From: Gemmatimonadota bacterium
Lineage (GTDB): Bacteria; Gemmatimonadota; Gemmatimonadetes; Longimicrobiales; Gaopeijiaceae
Length of the DNA: 64,000 bases
Assembly (NCBI GenBank): GCA_022340865.1
Contig: JAJDNC010000004.1
Location: 1-64,000 of the forward strand
Reading direction: 5' to 3'
The translations under genes and the position numbers were made by a program. Below, piece after piece: positions 34,534 through 43,891 of this stretch; within the stretch, counting starts at the first letter, position 1; the number at the start of each line of letters is the position of its first letter. The notes beneath the pieces are model-generated. The model did no database searches. It was not told the DNA's origin and saw only the letters and a list, made by a program, of their open reading frames with translations.

Positions 34534-36435
34534 ATGTCGTCCCGCCTCGACGAGCTTTTGCGCCGTCCCGTCGTTCTCGCCCTCGGGTGGGCGGGGGCCG
34601 TGGTCGTCGTGGCGCTGGCGACCAGGCACTTCTGGATTCCCCTGGACGCCGGCACTCTGGCTCAATCCGCCGAGCGTGTCCTCCGTGGGCAGCTCCCCCA
34701 GCGCGACTTCGGTGATCCCTACTCGGGGCTGAACGCCGTGGTGGGCGCCCTGGCTTTGAAGGTGCTCGGGGTGCGCCTGCCCGCCCTGCGCGTTCCCCTG
34801 GTGGTGGGCTTCGCCGCCTGGCTGCCCGGGCTCTGGCTCGTGGCCCGCCGCTTCGTCGAGCCCGCGGCGGCGGCCGGGGCGGTGGCGCTGGCCGCCGTCC
34901 TCTCGGTGCCCACGTACCCGGAGGCCATGCCGACGTGGTTCTCCTTGTTCGCGGTAACCTGGGGACTCTGGTGCCTGCTGAGGCTCCTGGACGGCGGCTC
35001 ACGCGGGTGGCTCGCGGCGGCCGGCGCCCTGGCGGGCGTGGCGGTTCTCTTCAAGGTGGTGGGCCTCTACTTCGTCGCGGCCACCTTGCTGGCGCTGGCC
35101 GCGCACCGCGCGGACGGATCCCGGCTCTACCGTGGCGTCATGGTGGCGGGTGTCGTCGCCTTCCTCGCGCTGCTGGGCCACCTCGTGATCCCGGGCTCCG
35201 GCGCCTCCGGGGTGTGGCACTTCTTCGTGCCGGCGCTGGCGCTGGGCGGGGCGGTGGTGTGGCGAGGGTGGCACGGTCGGGCCGGCGAGGCGGCGTCCAC
35301 CGGCGCCGGCCTGCGCCCGCTGCTGGCCGACGGGGTGGCGCTGGCCCTGGGTCTCACGATCCCCGTGGCGCTCTTCCTGGTCCCCTATGCCCTGGGCGGC
35401 GGTCTGGCCGCCTGGTTCCGCGGCGTCTTCGTCCTTCCGGGGCGCCGGCTGCAGGCTGCGGCGAGCTCTCCGGGGCCTTTCTGGACTGTCGTTCCGGGTA
35501 TGGTGGCCGTCGTCGTCGTGGGGGCGGCGACCCGCCTGCAGGGTGCCGGAGCCCGTCGCGCGGCGCTGGCCCTGGCAGCCCTTCTGGCCCTGGGCCTGGC
35601 GCTGGACGACGCTCTGGATGGCGGCGTGATGTCCACGCTCTGGTACGCTCTCAGGGGATGGATCCCGGCGCTGGTGGTGTGGGGCGCGGTGGCTTGGGGG
35701 CTCCGAGCGGGGGCGTCGGGTGCCACCGCCTCGGCCAGGGGCTTCACGAGCTCCGCGGGCGCCGATGTCGCTTCCGGCGGCCGCCCCCAGGACGGCGCTG
35801 CGGCCGCGGCACCCTTCCCTCACCGGCCCGCCGCAACGGTGTACGCCGTCCTCGCCACAGCCGGCCTCTGGGCGCTGGTGGAGTTCCCGTACGACGCACC
35901 GGCGTACTTCTTCTACGTCGCGCCGTTGGGCGTGCTGGCCACGCTGGCGGTGGTGGGAGTCTACCGCCGCCATGCCGGCCCGGTGCTGGCGCTCCTGGCG
36001 GCGATGGCCGCCTTTCTGGGCGCCGGATACGGGGCCGGGGTGGCCCTCTCCTCCCCCACCCTGCTGGACCTGCCGCGGGGCGGCATCCGCGTGTCCACCG
36101 CCGATGCCCGCGTCTACGAGACGCTGGTGCGCGACGTCCGGGAGCACACGGACGGCGGCGACCTGTGGGCGGGCCCCGACGCGCCGGAGGTGTACTACCT
36201 CACGGGCCTTCCCAATCCGACGCCGACGCTCTACGAGTTCCTGGATGCGACACCGCCCAGGGTGGCGGACCTCGACACGCTCTTCGCCGCCCACGACGTT
36301 CGTGTCGTGGTCCTGAACCGGAAGCCGCTCTTCTCCGCCCCGGCGGCCGCAGACGTGGTGACCTGGCTCTACCGGACATTCCCCGCCGGCCAGGACGTGG
36401 GACCGTTCTCCGTCCGATGGAAGGAGACGCCGTGA
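34534..36435 (+). CDS. GT39/ArnT-like integral membrane glycosyltransferase (GT-C fold)
   Basis: A 633-residue protein with more than ten membrane helices. The N-terminal extracytoplasmic loop HFWIPLDAGTLAQSAERVLRGQLPQRDFGDPYSG resembles the acidic loop 1 of PMT/ArnT-type GT-C enzymes that take sugar from a polyprenyl-phosphate donor. A soluble C-terminal part follows the last helix (GIRVSTADARVYETLVRDVREH). The next genes encode a methyltransferase and a polyprenyl-phosphate-sugar synthase-like GT2, supporting a lipid-linked sugar pathway. The acceptor (lipid, protein or glycan) is unknown. Its stop overlaps the next start (GTGA). Confidence 0.78.
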   Translation: MSSRLDELLRRPVVLALGWAGAVVVVALATRHFWIPLDAGTLAQSAERVLRGQLPQRDFGDPYSGLNAVVGALALKVLGVRLPALRVPLVVGFAAWLPGLWLVARRFVEPAAAAGAVALAAVLSVPTYPEAMPTWFSLFAVTWGLWCLLRLLDGGSRGWLAAAGALAGVAVLFKVVGLYFVAATLLALAAHRADGSRLYRGVMVAGVVAFLALLGHLVIPGSGASGVWHFFVPALALGGAVVWRGWHGRAGEAASTGAGLRPLLADGVALALGLTIPVALFLVPYALGGGLAAWFRGVFVLPGRRLQAAASSPGPFWTVVPGMVAVVVVGAATRLQGAGARRAALALAALLALGLALDDALDGGVMSTLWYALRGWIPALVVWGAVAWGLRAGASGATASARGFTSSAGADVASGGRPQDGAAAAAPFPHRPAATVYAVLATAGLWALVEFPYDAPAYFFYVAPLGVLATLAVVGVYRRHAGPVLALLAAMAAFLGAGYGAGVALSSPTLLDLPRGGIRVSTADARVYETLVRDVREHTDGGDLWAGPDAPEVYYLTGLPNPTPTLYEFLDATPPRVADLDTLFAAHDVRVVVLNRKPLFSAPAAADVVTWLYRTFPAGQDVGPFSVRWKETP

Positions 36436-37046
36436 GCAAGCCGTGGGCTCGACTGTTCGAGGTGCCGTGGGTGTACCGGATCTGGCAGGCTCCCTTCCAG
36501 GAGCAGAAGCTGGCGCCCGTCCTCCGGCACAACGACCTCTCCAACGTCCGCCGCGTCCTCGACGTCGGATGCGGGCCCGGGACCAACGCCCCCCACTTCC
36601 GGGGGAAGGATTACCTGGGTCTCGACATCAACCCCGAGTACGTGAGGCAGGCACGGGCGCGCCACGGGATGCGCTTCGAGGTGGCCGACGTCACCCGCTG
36701 GGAGGTGCGCGACGAGCCCTTCGACTTCATTCTGGTGAACAGCTTCTTCCACCACGTGGGTGACGAGGACTCGGACCGCATCCTCTCCCACCTGGCCACG
36801 CTCCTCACCGCCGACGGATGCATCCACGTGCTCGACCTGGTGCTGCCGGAACGCGCCTCGCCCGCCCGGCTCCTGGCCAAGATGGACCGCGGGGAGCACC
36901 CCCGCCCCCTGGAGCGCTGGCGCACGCTCTTCGGGATGCGCTTCGACGTGGAGCACTTCGAGCCCTACGACCTGGACGTCGCCGGCGTCGCACTGTGGAA
37001 GATGGTCTACTTCCGCGGCCGCCCGACGGAGCGGGCGCGGTCATGA
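36432..37046 (+). CDS. class I SAM-dependent methyltransferase
   Basis: A 204-residue methyltransferase. The GTG start overlaps the stop of the GT39-like gene and has AAGGAG five bases upstream, which decides it over the ATG a few codons earlier. Motif I is VRRVLDVGCGPGTNAPHFRG, followed by YLGLDINPEYVRQARARHG (motif II acidic residue), FEVADVTRW and FDFILVNSFFHHV. This is the Methyltransf_11/25 type. Placement inside a glycan cluster suggests a sugar or lipid methylation, but no substrate signature is visible. Confidence 0.85.
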   Translation: MSKPWARLFEVPWVYRIWQAPFQEQKLAPVLRHNDLSNVRRVLDVGCGPGTNAPHFRGKDYLGLDINPEYVRQARARHGMRFEVADVTRWEVRDEPFDFILVNSFFHHVGDEDSDRILSHLATLLTADGCIHVLDLVLPERASPARLLAKMDRGEHPRPLERWRTLFGMRFDVEHFEPYDLDVAGVALWKMVYFRGRPTERARS

Positions 37047-37113
37047 GCCGCGGAGGCGCCCGCGGCGGAGAGCGCCGGGCCGGATGCCGGCGCACAACCG
37101 GGGAGGTGAGCCG

Positions 37114-38073
37114 GTGAGCGAGTCGAACGCCCCGAGGGTGTCCGTGGCGGTGCCTCTGTACAACGAGGAGGCGACGCTGCCGGAGCTGCTTCGACGCGTG
37201 CGCGCCGTGCTGGACGCCCTCCCCGGGGGACCCCACGAGCTGGTGCTGGTGGACGACGGCAGCACGGACGAGACCCGCACGATGATGGAGGAGGCCGCGC
37301 GCGGCGACGGCCGCGTCGTGTCGGTGGCCCTCTCACGGAACTTCGGCCACCAGCCGGCGCTCACGGCCGCCCTCGACCACGTGGGCGGCGACGTGGTGGT
37401 GCTCATGGACGCCGATCTCCAGGACCCCCCGGAGGAGATCCTCCGGTTCCTGGAGGCGTACCACCGGGGGTACGACGTGGTCTACGCGAAGCGGGAGCGG
37501 AGGAAGGAGCCCCTCTGGCTCCGCTTCTGCTACTGGGCCTACTACCGGCTACTGGCGCGTATGGCGCGGCCGGCGCTCCCGCTGGACGCGGGCGACTTCT
37601 CGCTCCTCTCCCGGCGCGTCGCCGACGAGATCCGTCGCGCCCCGGAGCGCCAGCGGTATCTCCGGGGACTCAGGGCGTGGGCGGGGTTTCGCCAGCTCGG
37701 CCTCCCGGTGGAGCGGGCCGGCCGTCACGCCGGCGAGTCCAAGTACTCCTTCGGCCGCCTGGTGGAGCTGGGCCTGGACGGGATCTTCTCGTTCTCCGTG
37801 GTGCCCATCCGCGCCGCCGCGGTGGTGGGAGCGGGGGCGGCGGGCCTCGCCGTGCTCTTCGCCCTCTACGCCGTCTGGGCCAAGGTCGTCCAGCACCGCT
37901 CTCCCCAGGGGTTCACCGCCCTCCTGGTGGTGGGGACGTTCCTGGCCGGTGTGCTCCTCTTCTTCCTGGGGGTCATCGGCGAGTACGTGGGGCGCATCTA
38001 CCAGGAGGTGAAGGCGCGGCCCGTGTACGTGGTGGACAGGGTGGTGCGGGGAGAAAGGGGGGAGGAGTCGTGA
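37114..38073 (+). CDS. GT2 glycosyltransferase, polyprenyl-phosphate sugar transferase-like (DPM1/GtrB/ArnC type)
   Basis: A 319-residue protein. The GTG start has GGAGG seven bases upstream; the track's upstream residues are shadow. The GT-A domain has PRVSVAVPLYNEEATLPELLRRV, VLVDDGSTDET and DVVVLMDADLQDPPEEI with the DxD metal motif, plus RNFGHQPALTAALDH. Two C-terminal helices (IRAAAVVGAGAAGLAVLFALYAVWAK and FTALLVVGTFLAGVLLFFLGVIGEYVGRI) place it with GtrB/ArnC enzymes that load a sugar onto undecaprenyl phosphate. It likely supplies the donor for the neighbouring GT-C enzyme. Confidence 0.9.
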   Translation: MSESNAPRVSVAVPLYNEEATLPELLRRVRAVLDALPGGPHELVLVDDGSTDETRTMMEEAARGDGRVVSVALSRNFGHQPALTAALDHVGGDVVVLMDADLQDPPEEILRFLEAYHRGYDVVYAKRERRKEPLWLRFCYWAYYRLLARMARPALPLDAGDFSLLSRRVADEIRRAPERQRYLRGLRAWAGFRQLGLPVERAGRHAGESKYSFGRLVELGLDGIFSFSVVPIRAAAVVGAGAAGLAVLFALYAVWAKVVQHRSPQGFTALLVVGTFLAGVLLFFLGVIGEYVGRIYQEVKARPVYVVDRVVRGERGEES

Positions 38074-38164
38074 CGGGGACCCGGCGCCTCAGCCGCTCCG
38101 CCCCACCTTCCGGGGGAGCGGACCGGACCGTCGGCCGTCCACGGCGGCCGGGGAGCCCGTGGTG

Positions 38165-38887
38165 ATGGACCCGGCCTACGCCCGCCGCTACCGCGAGTTG
38201 TACGAGCGCCACTGGTGGTGGCGCGCCCGGGAGGCCCTGGTCCTGGGCGAGCTGAACCGGTTGCGCCCGCCGGCGGGCTGGAAGCGCGCCCTGGACGTGG
38301 GGTGCGGGGACGGCCTCCTGTTCGATCGGCTCGATGCGTACGCCACGCGGGTCGAGGGCGTGGAGCCCGACCAGGCTCTGGTGTCACCCGAGCGGGCCGC
38401 CGAAGGAAGCATCCACGTGCGGCCCTTCGACGCGACGTTCCGCCCCGGGGGGAGCTACGACCTCGTGCTCTTCCTGGACGTCCTCGAGCACATGGAGGAT
38501 GCCGGCGGCGCCGTGGCCCACGCCGCCACTCTCCTGGAGCCCGGCGGTGTGGCGCTGGTGACGGTTCCGGCGTTCCGTCACCTGTGGACCACCCACGACG
38601 ACCTCAACCGTCACGTCACGCGGTATACACGCAGCGAGTTGGTGACGCTGCTGTCCCAGGCCTTCGCCGTGGAGAAGGCGCGCTACTTCTTCCGCTGGGT
38701 GCATCCCGCCAAGGTGTTGCAGCGCACCATGGAGGGCGTGCGCCGCCCCGAGCCGTCCTTGCCCGGGATTCCGCCGGCTCCCCTCAACGGCGTCATGTAC
38801 GCCATGTCGCGGGTGGAGGAGGCGGTGTTGGGGTGGTCGAGGATTCCCGTGGGCTCGTCGCTGCTGGCGGTGGCGCGAAAGGCGTAG
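38165..38887 (+). CDS. class I SAM-dependent methyltransferase
   Basis: A methyltransferase of about 240 residues (MDPAYARRYRELYERHWWWRAREALVLGEL). Motif I is KRALDVGCGDGLLFDRLDAY, followed by VEGVEPDQALV, then SYDLVLFLDVLEHMEDAGGAVAHAATLLEPGGVALVTVPAFRHLWTTHDDLNRHVTRY, typical of Methyltransf_12/23 proteins found in polysaccharide and lipid clusters. The track begins two codons earlier at a GTG; the ATG at 38165 has GGGGAG nine bases upstream. It ends five bases from the convergent SDR gene. Confidence 0.85.
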   Translation: MDPAYARRYRELYERHWWWRAREALVLGELNRLRPPAGWKRALDVGCGDGLLFDRLDAYATRVEGVEPDQALVSPERAAEGSIHVRPFDATFRPGGSYDLVLFLDVLEHMEDAGGAVAHAATLLEPGGVALVTVPAFRHLWTTHDDLNRHVTRYTRSELVTLLSQAFAVEKARYFFRWVHPAKVLQRTMEGVRRPEPSLPGIPPAPLNGVMYAMSRVEEAVLGWSRIPVGSSLLAVARKA

Positions 38888-38892
38888 GAGGT

Positions 38893-39651
38893 CTACCGCC
38901 CCCCGTCCACCGCCAGCACCTGTCCGGTGATCCACCCCGCGTACTCCGAAGCGAAGAAGAGCACCGCGTGGGTGATGTCGGCGGGGGTACCCAGGCGCTT
39001 CAGGGCGATGCGGTCCACCAACGTCGCTTGGCCATCCGAGCCGTACGACTCCCACTGTCGCTCGGTGGTGGGGTTCGAGCGCACGAAGCCCGGCGCCACG
39101 TTGTTCACGGTGATCCCCCACGGGCCCAGCTCGTGGGCGAGCTGCCGTGTCAGGCCGATCTGGCCGGCCTTCGACGAGGCGTACGCCTGGATCCCCGTGA
39201 GGCTGATCCCCAGCCCGGCGCCGCTGGATATGTTCACGATGCGCCCGTAGCGCGCCTTCTTCATGGCCGGCGCCGCAGCCTGCGCGCACCAGAACGCGCC
39301 GCTCATGTTCACCGCCACGATGCCGTTCCAGTCCCCGGGCGTGACCTCCTCCAGGGGACGACCCACCTGGCCGAGGACGCCGCCGGCGTCGTTCACCAGC
39401 ACGTCGATGCGCCCGGTGGCGTCCAGGGCTCCGGCCACCCACGCCTGCACCTGGGCGCGATCCGTCACGTCCACGACGCCGGCGGTGCACGCCTCGCCGC
39501 CGAGCCTCGCGGTCTCCGCCAGCTCGTCGGCCAGCACGTCACACGCGAAGACCCGGGCGCCGCGCTGGGCGAAAGCCCCGACGATGGCGCGGCCGAACCC
39601 GTGGGCGGCCCCCGTGACGAGAACCGTGCGCCCCTCGAAGGAGATGTTCAC
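38893..39651 (-). CDS. SDR-family NAD(P)-dependent oxidoreductase
   Basis: A 252-residue classical short-chain dehydrogenase: cofactor motif VLVTGAAHGFGRAI, LVNDAGG in place of NNAG, catalytic Ser in IVNISSGAG and YASSKAGQIG with the Tyr-x3-Lys pair, then NNVAPGFVRSNPT and a C-terminal GWITGQVLAVDGG. The substrate is not predictable. The GTG start overlaps the creatininase stop (GTGA), so both are co-translated and may act in one small-molecule pathway. Confidence 0.9.
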   Translation of the reverse strand: MNISFEGRTVLVTGAAHGFGRAIVGAFAQRGARVFACDVLADELAETARLGGEACTAGVVDVTDRAQVQAWVAGALDATGRIDVLVNDAGGVLGQVGRPLEEVTPGDWNGIVAVNMSGAFWCAQAAAPAMKKARYGRIVNISSGAGLGISLTGIQAYASSKAGQIGLTRQLAHELGPWGITVNNVAPGFVRSNPTTERQWESYGSDGQATLVDRIALKRLGTPADITHAVLFFASEYAGWITGQVLAVDGGR

Positions 39652-40349
39652 GACCTCCAGCCCTCCTTCAGCAGCTTACGCGTTTCCTTCACGGCCACCT
39701 TCCAGATCGCCAGCAGGTCCTCGTCGGGGCGCGCGTACCAGCCGCCGAACGAGCCGTCGCCCAGGCGCTGCCGGAACTCCGACGGGGAGAGGCTCTCCCG
39801 TCCCGTCAGGTCCACGGGGGCCTTCCGGCCTTCGGGTGCCTTCGCCGTGGCCACACGGGTCCACGGGAAGCCCTCCATCCATGACGCATGCGAGGCGTCC
39901 GGGTCGATGGCCCGCACCGCGGCGATGGTCCGGGGTGCCTTCCACCAGTCGTACCACAGAAGGGACAGGCCCCGGGCCGAAGCCCAGGCCGCCGCCGCCT
40001 CGGCGGCCGCGGAGTTCCCGCCGTGGCCGTTCACCACCATGATGCGGCGGAAGCCGTGCTTGTGGAGGCTCCCCAGCACCTCGGAGAGGATGCGCTCGTA
40101 TGTCCCCTGGGTGAGGCTCACCGTCCCCGGGAACGCCATGAAGTACGGCGTGATCCCGTAGGAGAGGGCAGGAAAGACCGGTACCCCCAGAGGCTCCGCC
40201 GCGTCCGCCGCCACCTTCTCCGGCAGGATGGCGTCCACCGCCAGGCTCAGGTACCCGTGCTGCTCCGTGCTCCCCAGCGGCAAGACGCACCGGTCGTCCT
40301 TCTTCAGGTATTCCTCGACCTGCATCCAGGTCATGTCCTTGATGCGCAT
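39648..40349 (-). CDS. creatininase-family amidohydrolase
   Basis: The track extends to 41222 through the MutY locus; the real start is the ATG at 40349 (MRIKDMTWMQVEEYLKKDDRCVLPLGSTEQHGYLSLAVDA), giving 233 residues. STEQHGYLSLAVDAI carries the Glu, His and Asp metal ligands, and MVVNGHGGNSAAAEAAA the other conserved creatininase motif. Family members include creatinine amidohydrolase, the FAPy deformylase ArfB and the MftE peptidase; no mycofactocin genes are visible. Coupling with the SDR gene is the only functional clue. Confidence 0.88.
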   Translation of the reverse strand: MRIKDMTWMQVEEYLKKDDRCVLPLGSTEQHGYLSLAVDAILPEKVAADAAEPLGVPVFPALSYGITPYFMAFPGTVSLTQGTYERILSEVLGSLHKHGFRRIMVVNGHGGNSAAAEAAAAWASARGLSLLWYDWWKAPRTIAAVRAIDPDASHASWMEGFPWTRVATAKAPEGRKAPVDLTGRESLSPSEFRQRLGDGSFGGWYARPDEDLLAIWKVAVKETRKLLKEGWRS

Positions 40350-40416
40350 CCCACGCCTTCCATCGCGGTCGTGCCGCGTTTCAGATGTGCGGCGCCGGCA
40401 CTCCCGGCGTCCTCCG

Positions 40417-41532
40417 TCAGAGCCTTCCCAGAACCGTGGCCGCGGCCCGGGCGATCTTGCGCTGGGCCACCGGGAGCGCCACCGCGACCGGCGCGTCCAG
40501 CGCAACCCACCGTCGATTCTCGCCGTCGGCGCCGCTCCCCGCCAGCACGACCGGCCGATAGGTCGCAGCCAGGTGCGTGAAGCGGTGGCGCACCGGCTCG
40601 AGGAGCGCCAGGGGGGGCTCGTGCGACACCCGGGCTCCCGCCGCGGTAGCGGCTTTCCGGGCGGAAGCCACGAGGGCGTCCTCATCACCCTCGACGCCCG
40701 CCTCCAGAGGGGTGTCGGGAAAAGACCACATGCCGCCCAGAAGCCCGCTCTCCGGACGGCGCGCGACGAGCGCGCAGCCGTCGCGGTCCACCACCACTGC
40801 GGTGGCGAGGCGCTCCCGGAGCACGGCCCGCCTGGCCGACGGGGCGGGCCGCTCCTCCTGGGTTCCCGCTGCCCGCGCCGCGCACCACGCCGACACGGGG
40901 CATGCGTGGCATCCGGGGCTCCGCGGCGTGCACACCGTGGCGCCCAGCTCCATGAGGGCCTGGTTCCACTCCCCGGGGCGGGACGCGTCCACCAGCGCCG
41001 CCGCGGTCTCCCGCAGCCACTTCGGCGCCGGTGCGGCGCGGTCGAACAAGCGGGCCAGAACCCGGCGCACGTTGCCGTCCACGGCGGGCACGGCTTCGCC
41101 GAACGCGATGCTGGCCACTGCCCCTGCGGTGTACGCTCCGACGCCGGGCAGCTCCCGGAGCGCCTCGTAGGTGCCCGGCACGGTCCCGGCGTGGCGGTCG
41201 CGCACCACCACGGCGCCGGCATGGAGGTTCCGGGCCCTGCTGTAGTAGCCCAGCCCCTGCCAGGCCAGGAGCACGTCGTCCAGGTCGGCGGCGGCCAGCG
41301 TCTCCACGTCCGGGAACCGCTCCAACCAGCGCCTGTAGTACTCTGTCACGGTCTCCGCCCGGGTCTGTTGGAGCATCACCTCCGACACCCAGATCCGGTA
41401 CGGATCCGTGTCGCCACGCCAGGGTAGGTCCCGGCGCGTGCGGTCGTAGTGGCCCAACAGGGCGCGTCGGAGGGCGGCGAGGTCCTCCGGGAGCGGCCTG
41501 CCGGCGGCCCCGGGTCGTCCGGATCGGTTCAT
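40417..41532 (-). CDS. mutY: A/G-specific adenine DNA glycosylase MutY
   Basis: A 371-residue base-excision enzyme that removes adenine opposite 8-oxoguanine. It has the catalytic Glu in IWVSEVMLQQTRAETV, the helix-hairpin-helix LRELPGVGAYTAGAVASIAFG, the catalytic Asp in AVDGNVRRVLARLF, and a 4Fe-4S ligand set CTPRSPGCHACPVSAWC (C-x6-C-x2-C-x5-C). The C-terminal third is the Nudix-like 8-oxoG recognition domain (AVVVDRDGCALVARRPESGLLGGMWSFPDTPLE). Length is normal. It is divergent from the vWA gene with only 36 bases between starts. Confidence 0.96.
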   Translation of the reverse strand: MNRSGRPGAAGRPLPEDLAALRRALLGHYDRTRRDLPWRGDTDPYRIWVSEVMLQQTRAETVTEYYRRWLERFPDVETLAAADLDDVLLAWQGLGYYSRARNLHAGAVVVRDRHAGTVPGTYEALRELPGVGAYTAGAVASIAFGEAVPAVDGNVRRVLARLFDRAAPAPKWLRETAAALVDASRPGEWNQALMELGATVCTPRSPGCHACPVSAWCAARAAGTQEERPAPSARRAVLRERLATAVVVDRDGCALVARRPESGLLGGMWSFPDTPLEAGVEGDEDALVASARKAATAAGARVSHEPPLALLEPVRHRFTHLAATYRPVVLAGSGADGENRRWVALDAPVAVALPVAQRKIARAAATVLGRL

Positions 41533-41568
41533 GGCGGCAACCTATTCCTCCCGATAGAGGCTTGCCTC

Positions 41569-42861
41569 ATGCGCTTCACCACGTACTCCAAGTACAAGGG
41601 CCGCTGGCTCGACGCCCTCAACATCGAGGCGCTCCTCGAGCAGCTCTCCGACTTCCTCCTGGACGGCGGTTTCGCGGGTGGGCCCAGCTACCATCCCTAC
41701 TGGGGCTGGTCCGGGATGGAGGACACCGACTCCACCGACGCGCTGAAGCAGGCGCTTCTCAGGGCGCTCCTGGAGAGCGGCCAGCTCACCCCCGAGATGA
41801 TCGAGGAGCTCCGCGGCGAGGGCCAGGGCGACGAGGACGTGCAGCGTCAGCTCGCGGCGCTTCTCGACGACCTCATCCAGAAGTTGGTGGAGGAGGGCTA
41901 CATCACCCTCGAGGGTGGCAAGCCGACGCTCCCCGGAGCCACGTACGACGTCACCGGCCAGGGCCAGGTGGACGAGGCGAAGGAGGCCGCCCAGAGCGTC
42001 CAGTTCAACCTGACGCAGAAGGGCATGGACTTCCTGGGATACCGCGCCCTGCGCGGCCTCCTGGGGGCCATCGGCAAGGGCAACTTCGGCGCTCACGACA
42101 CGCCGCACCTGGCCACCGGCGTCGAGGCGGAGGCCGCGTCGCGGGCCTACGAGTTCGGCGACACCATGAACCTGGACATCCCCGCCACCCTGAAGCACGC
42201 CATCGAGCGCGACGGCCTGAAGGTCCCGTTGAACCTCGAGTACGGCGATCTCATGGTGCATCAGGCCGAGTATCGGTCGTCGTGCGCCACCGTGCTCATG
42301 CTGGACATCAGCCACTCCATGATCCTCTACGGCGAGGATCGCTTCACCCCGGCCAAGCGCGTGGCGCTGGCGCTCTCGCACCTCATCCGCACGCAGTTTC
42401 CGGGAGATTCGCTGAAGGTGGTGACCTTCGGCGACCGCGCCGAGGAGATCCCGCTGTCGCAGCTGGCCAAGGCACAGGTGGGACCGTACCACACCAACAC
42501 CGCGGAAGGCTTCGAGGTGTCCCGCAGGCTTCTGAACGCACAGAAGAAGGACATGCGCCAGATCATCATGATCACCGACGGGAAGCCCAGCGCCATGTCG
42601 CTGCCCGACGGGCGCGTCTACACCAACTCGGGAGGCCTGGACCCGCGCATCCTGGAGCGCACGTTCCACGAGGTGGCGGCCTGCCGCAAGGCGGGCATCC
42701 TCATCAACACGTTCATGCTGGCGCGGGATCCGTACCTCGTGCGCTTCGTGCAGAAGGTCTCCGAGATCGCCCGGGGGAAGGCGTACTTCACCAGCACGAT
42801 GACGCTGGGCCAGTACATCATGATGGATTTCATGAAGCGGAAGCGCCGCCGCGTGAGCTGA
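41569..42861 (+). CDS. von Willebrand factor A domain protein, partner of the MoxR-like ATPase
   Basis: A 430-residue protein starting [35 protein letters not shown], with AGAGG eight bases upstream. The N-terminal half is helical and acidic with a GLL/GKGNFG segment. The vWA domain starts near residue 240 with an intact MIDAS: DISHSMI (DxSxS), a central Thr region (HTNTAEGF) and [11 protein letters not shown]. Such ChlD-like proteins work with AAA ATPases of the MoxR/ChlI type, and the best candidate is the gene at 32282, unusually 8 kb away. The target of the pair is unknown. Confidence 0.85.
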   Translation: MRFTTYSKYKGRWLDALNIEALLEQLSDFLLDGGFAGGPSYHPYWGWSGMEDTDSTDALKQALLRALLESGQLTPEMIEELRGEGQGDEDVQRQLAALLDDLIQKLVEEGYITLEGGKPTLPGATYDVTGQGQVDEAKEAAQSVQFNLTQKGMDFLGYRALRGLLGAIGKGNFGAHDTPHLATGVEAEAASRAYEFGDTMNLDIPATLKHAIERDGLKVPLNLEYGDLMVHQAEYRSSCATVLMLDISHSMILYGEDRFTPAKRVALALSHLIRTQFPGDSLKVVTFGDRAEEIPLSQLAKAQVGPYHTNTAEGFEVSRRLLNAQKKDMRQIIMITDGKPSAMSLPDGRVYTNSGGLDPRILERTFHEVAACRKAGILINTFMLARDPYLVRFVQKVSEIARGKAYFTSTMTLGQYIMMDFMKRKRRRVS

Positions 42862-42863
42862 GT

Positions 42864-42879
42864 GCCGGCGGGGGCCGGC
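42864..42879. terminator. short GC hairpin after the vWA gene
   Basis: GCCGGC-GGGG-GCCGGC forms a 6-bp stem with a four-base loop, two bases after the vWA stop codon and between convergent genes. No U tract follows; a termination role is only suggestive. Confidence 0.25.
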
Positions 42880-42926
42880 GGCCCGCGCGGTGGGCGATCC
42901 CCGGCGACGGGTCGGGACCTTCGCCG

Positions 42927-43616
42927 TCAGGCTTCCTCCGGCTTCCCCGCCAACAGCTCCTTCACGTGTCGCAGCTTGGCGGCGGCCCATTCGCCCTCGG
43001 GCGTGCCTGCGAGCTCCTCGGCCATGCGCGCCAGCTCGGGCACGGCTTTCCGTGGCGCCTCCATGCGGTGCATGTAGAGCTCCACGAGCTCTTTGCGCGC
43101 GATGACCGACCCCGTCCGGGCCTCCCGGGACGCCCGTCGGAACCAACGCGCGGCGTCCTCGGGGCGGCCGAGATGGTCCCGGTAGATGCGCGCCACCCGC
43201 AGGTACGGCCAGGGGTCGGAGGGATCCTCCGCCACCGCCAACTCGAAGGCGGTGACGGCCTCCTCGTACTCTCCGCGGGCCGCCAGGGCCTCCGCCCGCG
43301 AGTGCTCCCTCCGGTGCGGGGTGGTCCGCCCCGACGGGTTGTAGACGGTGCCGGCGGCGGTGGTGCCGCCACCCACCACCAGGCGAACGAGGCCCACCAC
43401 CCCCGCCGCGCCGGCGAACGGACACAGCACGGCGATCCAGGCGGGCCATCCCTCGTGGGCGACGAGAAGGCCCAGGAAGCCTCCCATGATCAGCCCCAGC
43501 GCGCCGGCGATGAGGCTCCAGGCGAGCATGGCCCGATCGACGGTGTCCACGTCGCGGAGCCCCCCCGGGCGAGGCGGTGCTTCCGAGAACGTTCTGCGCG
43601 GGCGGTCTTCCGCCAC
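42927..43616 (-). CDS. membrane-anchored TPR-repeat protein
   Basis: A 229-residue protein. Residues about 29-50 (AMLAWSLIAGALGLIMGGFLGLLV) and 57-82 (AWIAVLCPFAGAAGVVGLVRLVV) are membrane helices. The C-terminal half has TPR-like repeats (ALAARGEYEEAVTAFELAVAEDPSDPWPYLRVARIYRDHLGRPEDAARWFRRA). TPRs mediate protein-protein contacts; no specific partner can be named. It follows the oxidase operon on the same strand after a 275-base gap in which I see no gene, RNA or clear terminator. Confidence 0.75.
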   Translation of the reverse strand: MAEDRPRRTFSEAPPRPGGLRDVDTVDRAMLAWSLIAGALGLIMGGFLGLLVAHEGWPAWIAVLCPFAGAAGVVGLVRLVVGGGTTAAGTVYNPSGRTTPHRREHSRAEALAARGEYEEAVTAFELAVAEDPSDPWPYLRVARIYRDHLGRPEDAARWFRRASREARTGSVIARKELVELYMHRMEAPRKAVPELARMAEELAGTPEGEWAAAKLRHVKELLAGKPEEA

Positions 43617-43891
43617 TGGGCCTCCGGACCGGGTGGCGCCGTCTTCCAGGGGAGGAGCGGCGCGAGCTACGACAAGCGTAGGATGAAGCTCCGGCGGCGG
43701 CAGTGCCAGAGTCTCGCGCTCGCCCCGGGAGCCGGGGAGCCGGTGCGGCGTCTGTCGCTGCCGGGACGCCGCAGGTGTTGCGGGCCTGGCGCCATGCCGC
43801 CGTCACGCCGCCCCGTGATCCGGGGCCGCGGCGCTCGGGCGCGCGGGCGCCGGCACGGTGGCGGGATGTGCGCTCCTTCGTCAGCGACCTG

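Noticed and set aside
39648-40349. Creatininase-SDR pair as a mycofactocin locus
   Set aside because: No MftA-like peptide, radical SAM MftC or glycosyltransferase partner is present nearby; creatininase family members are functionally diverse.
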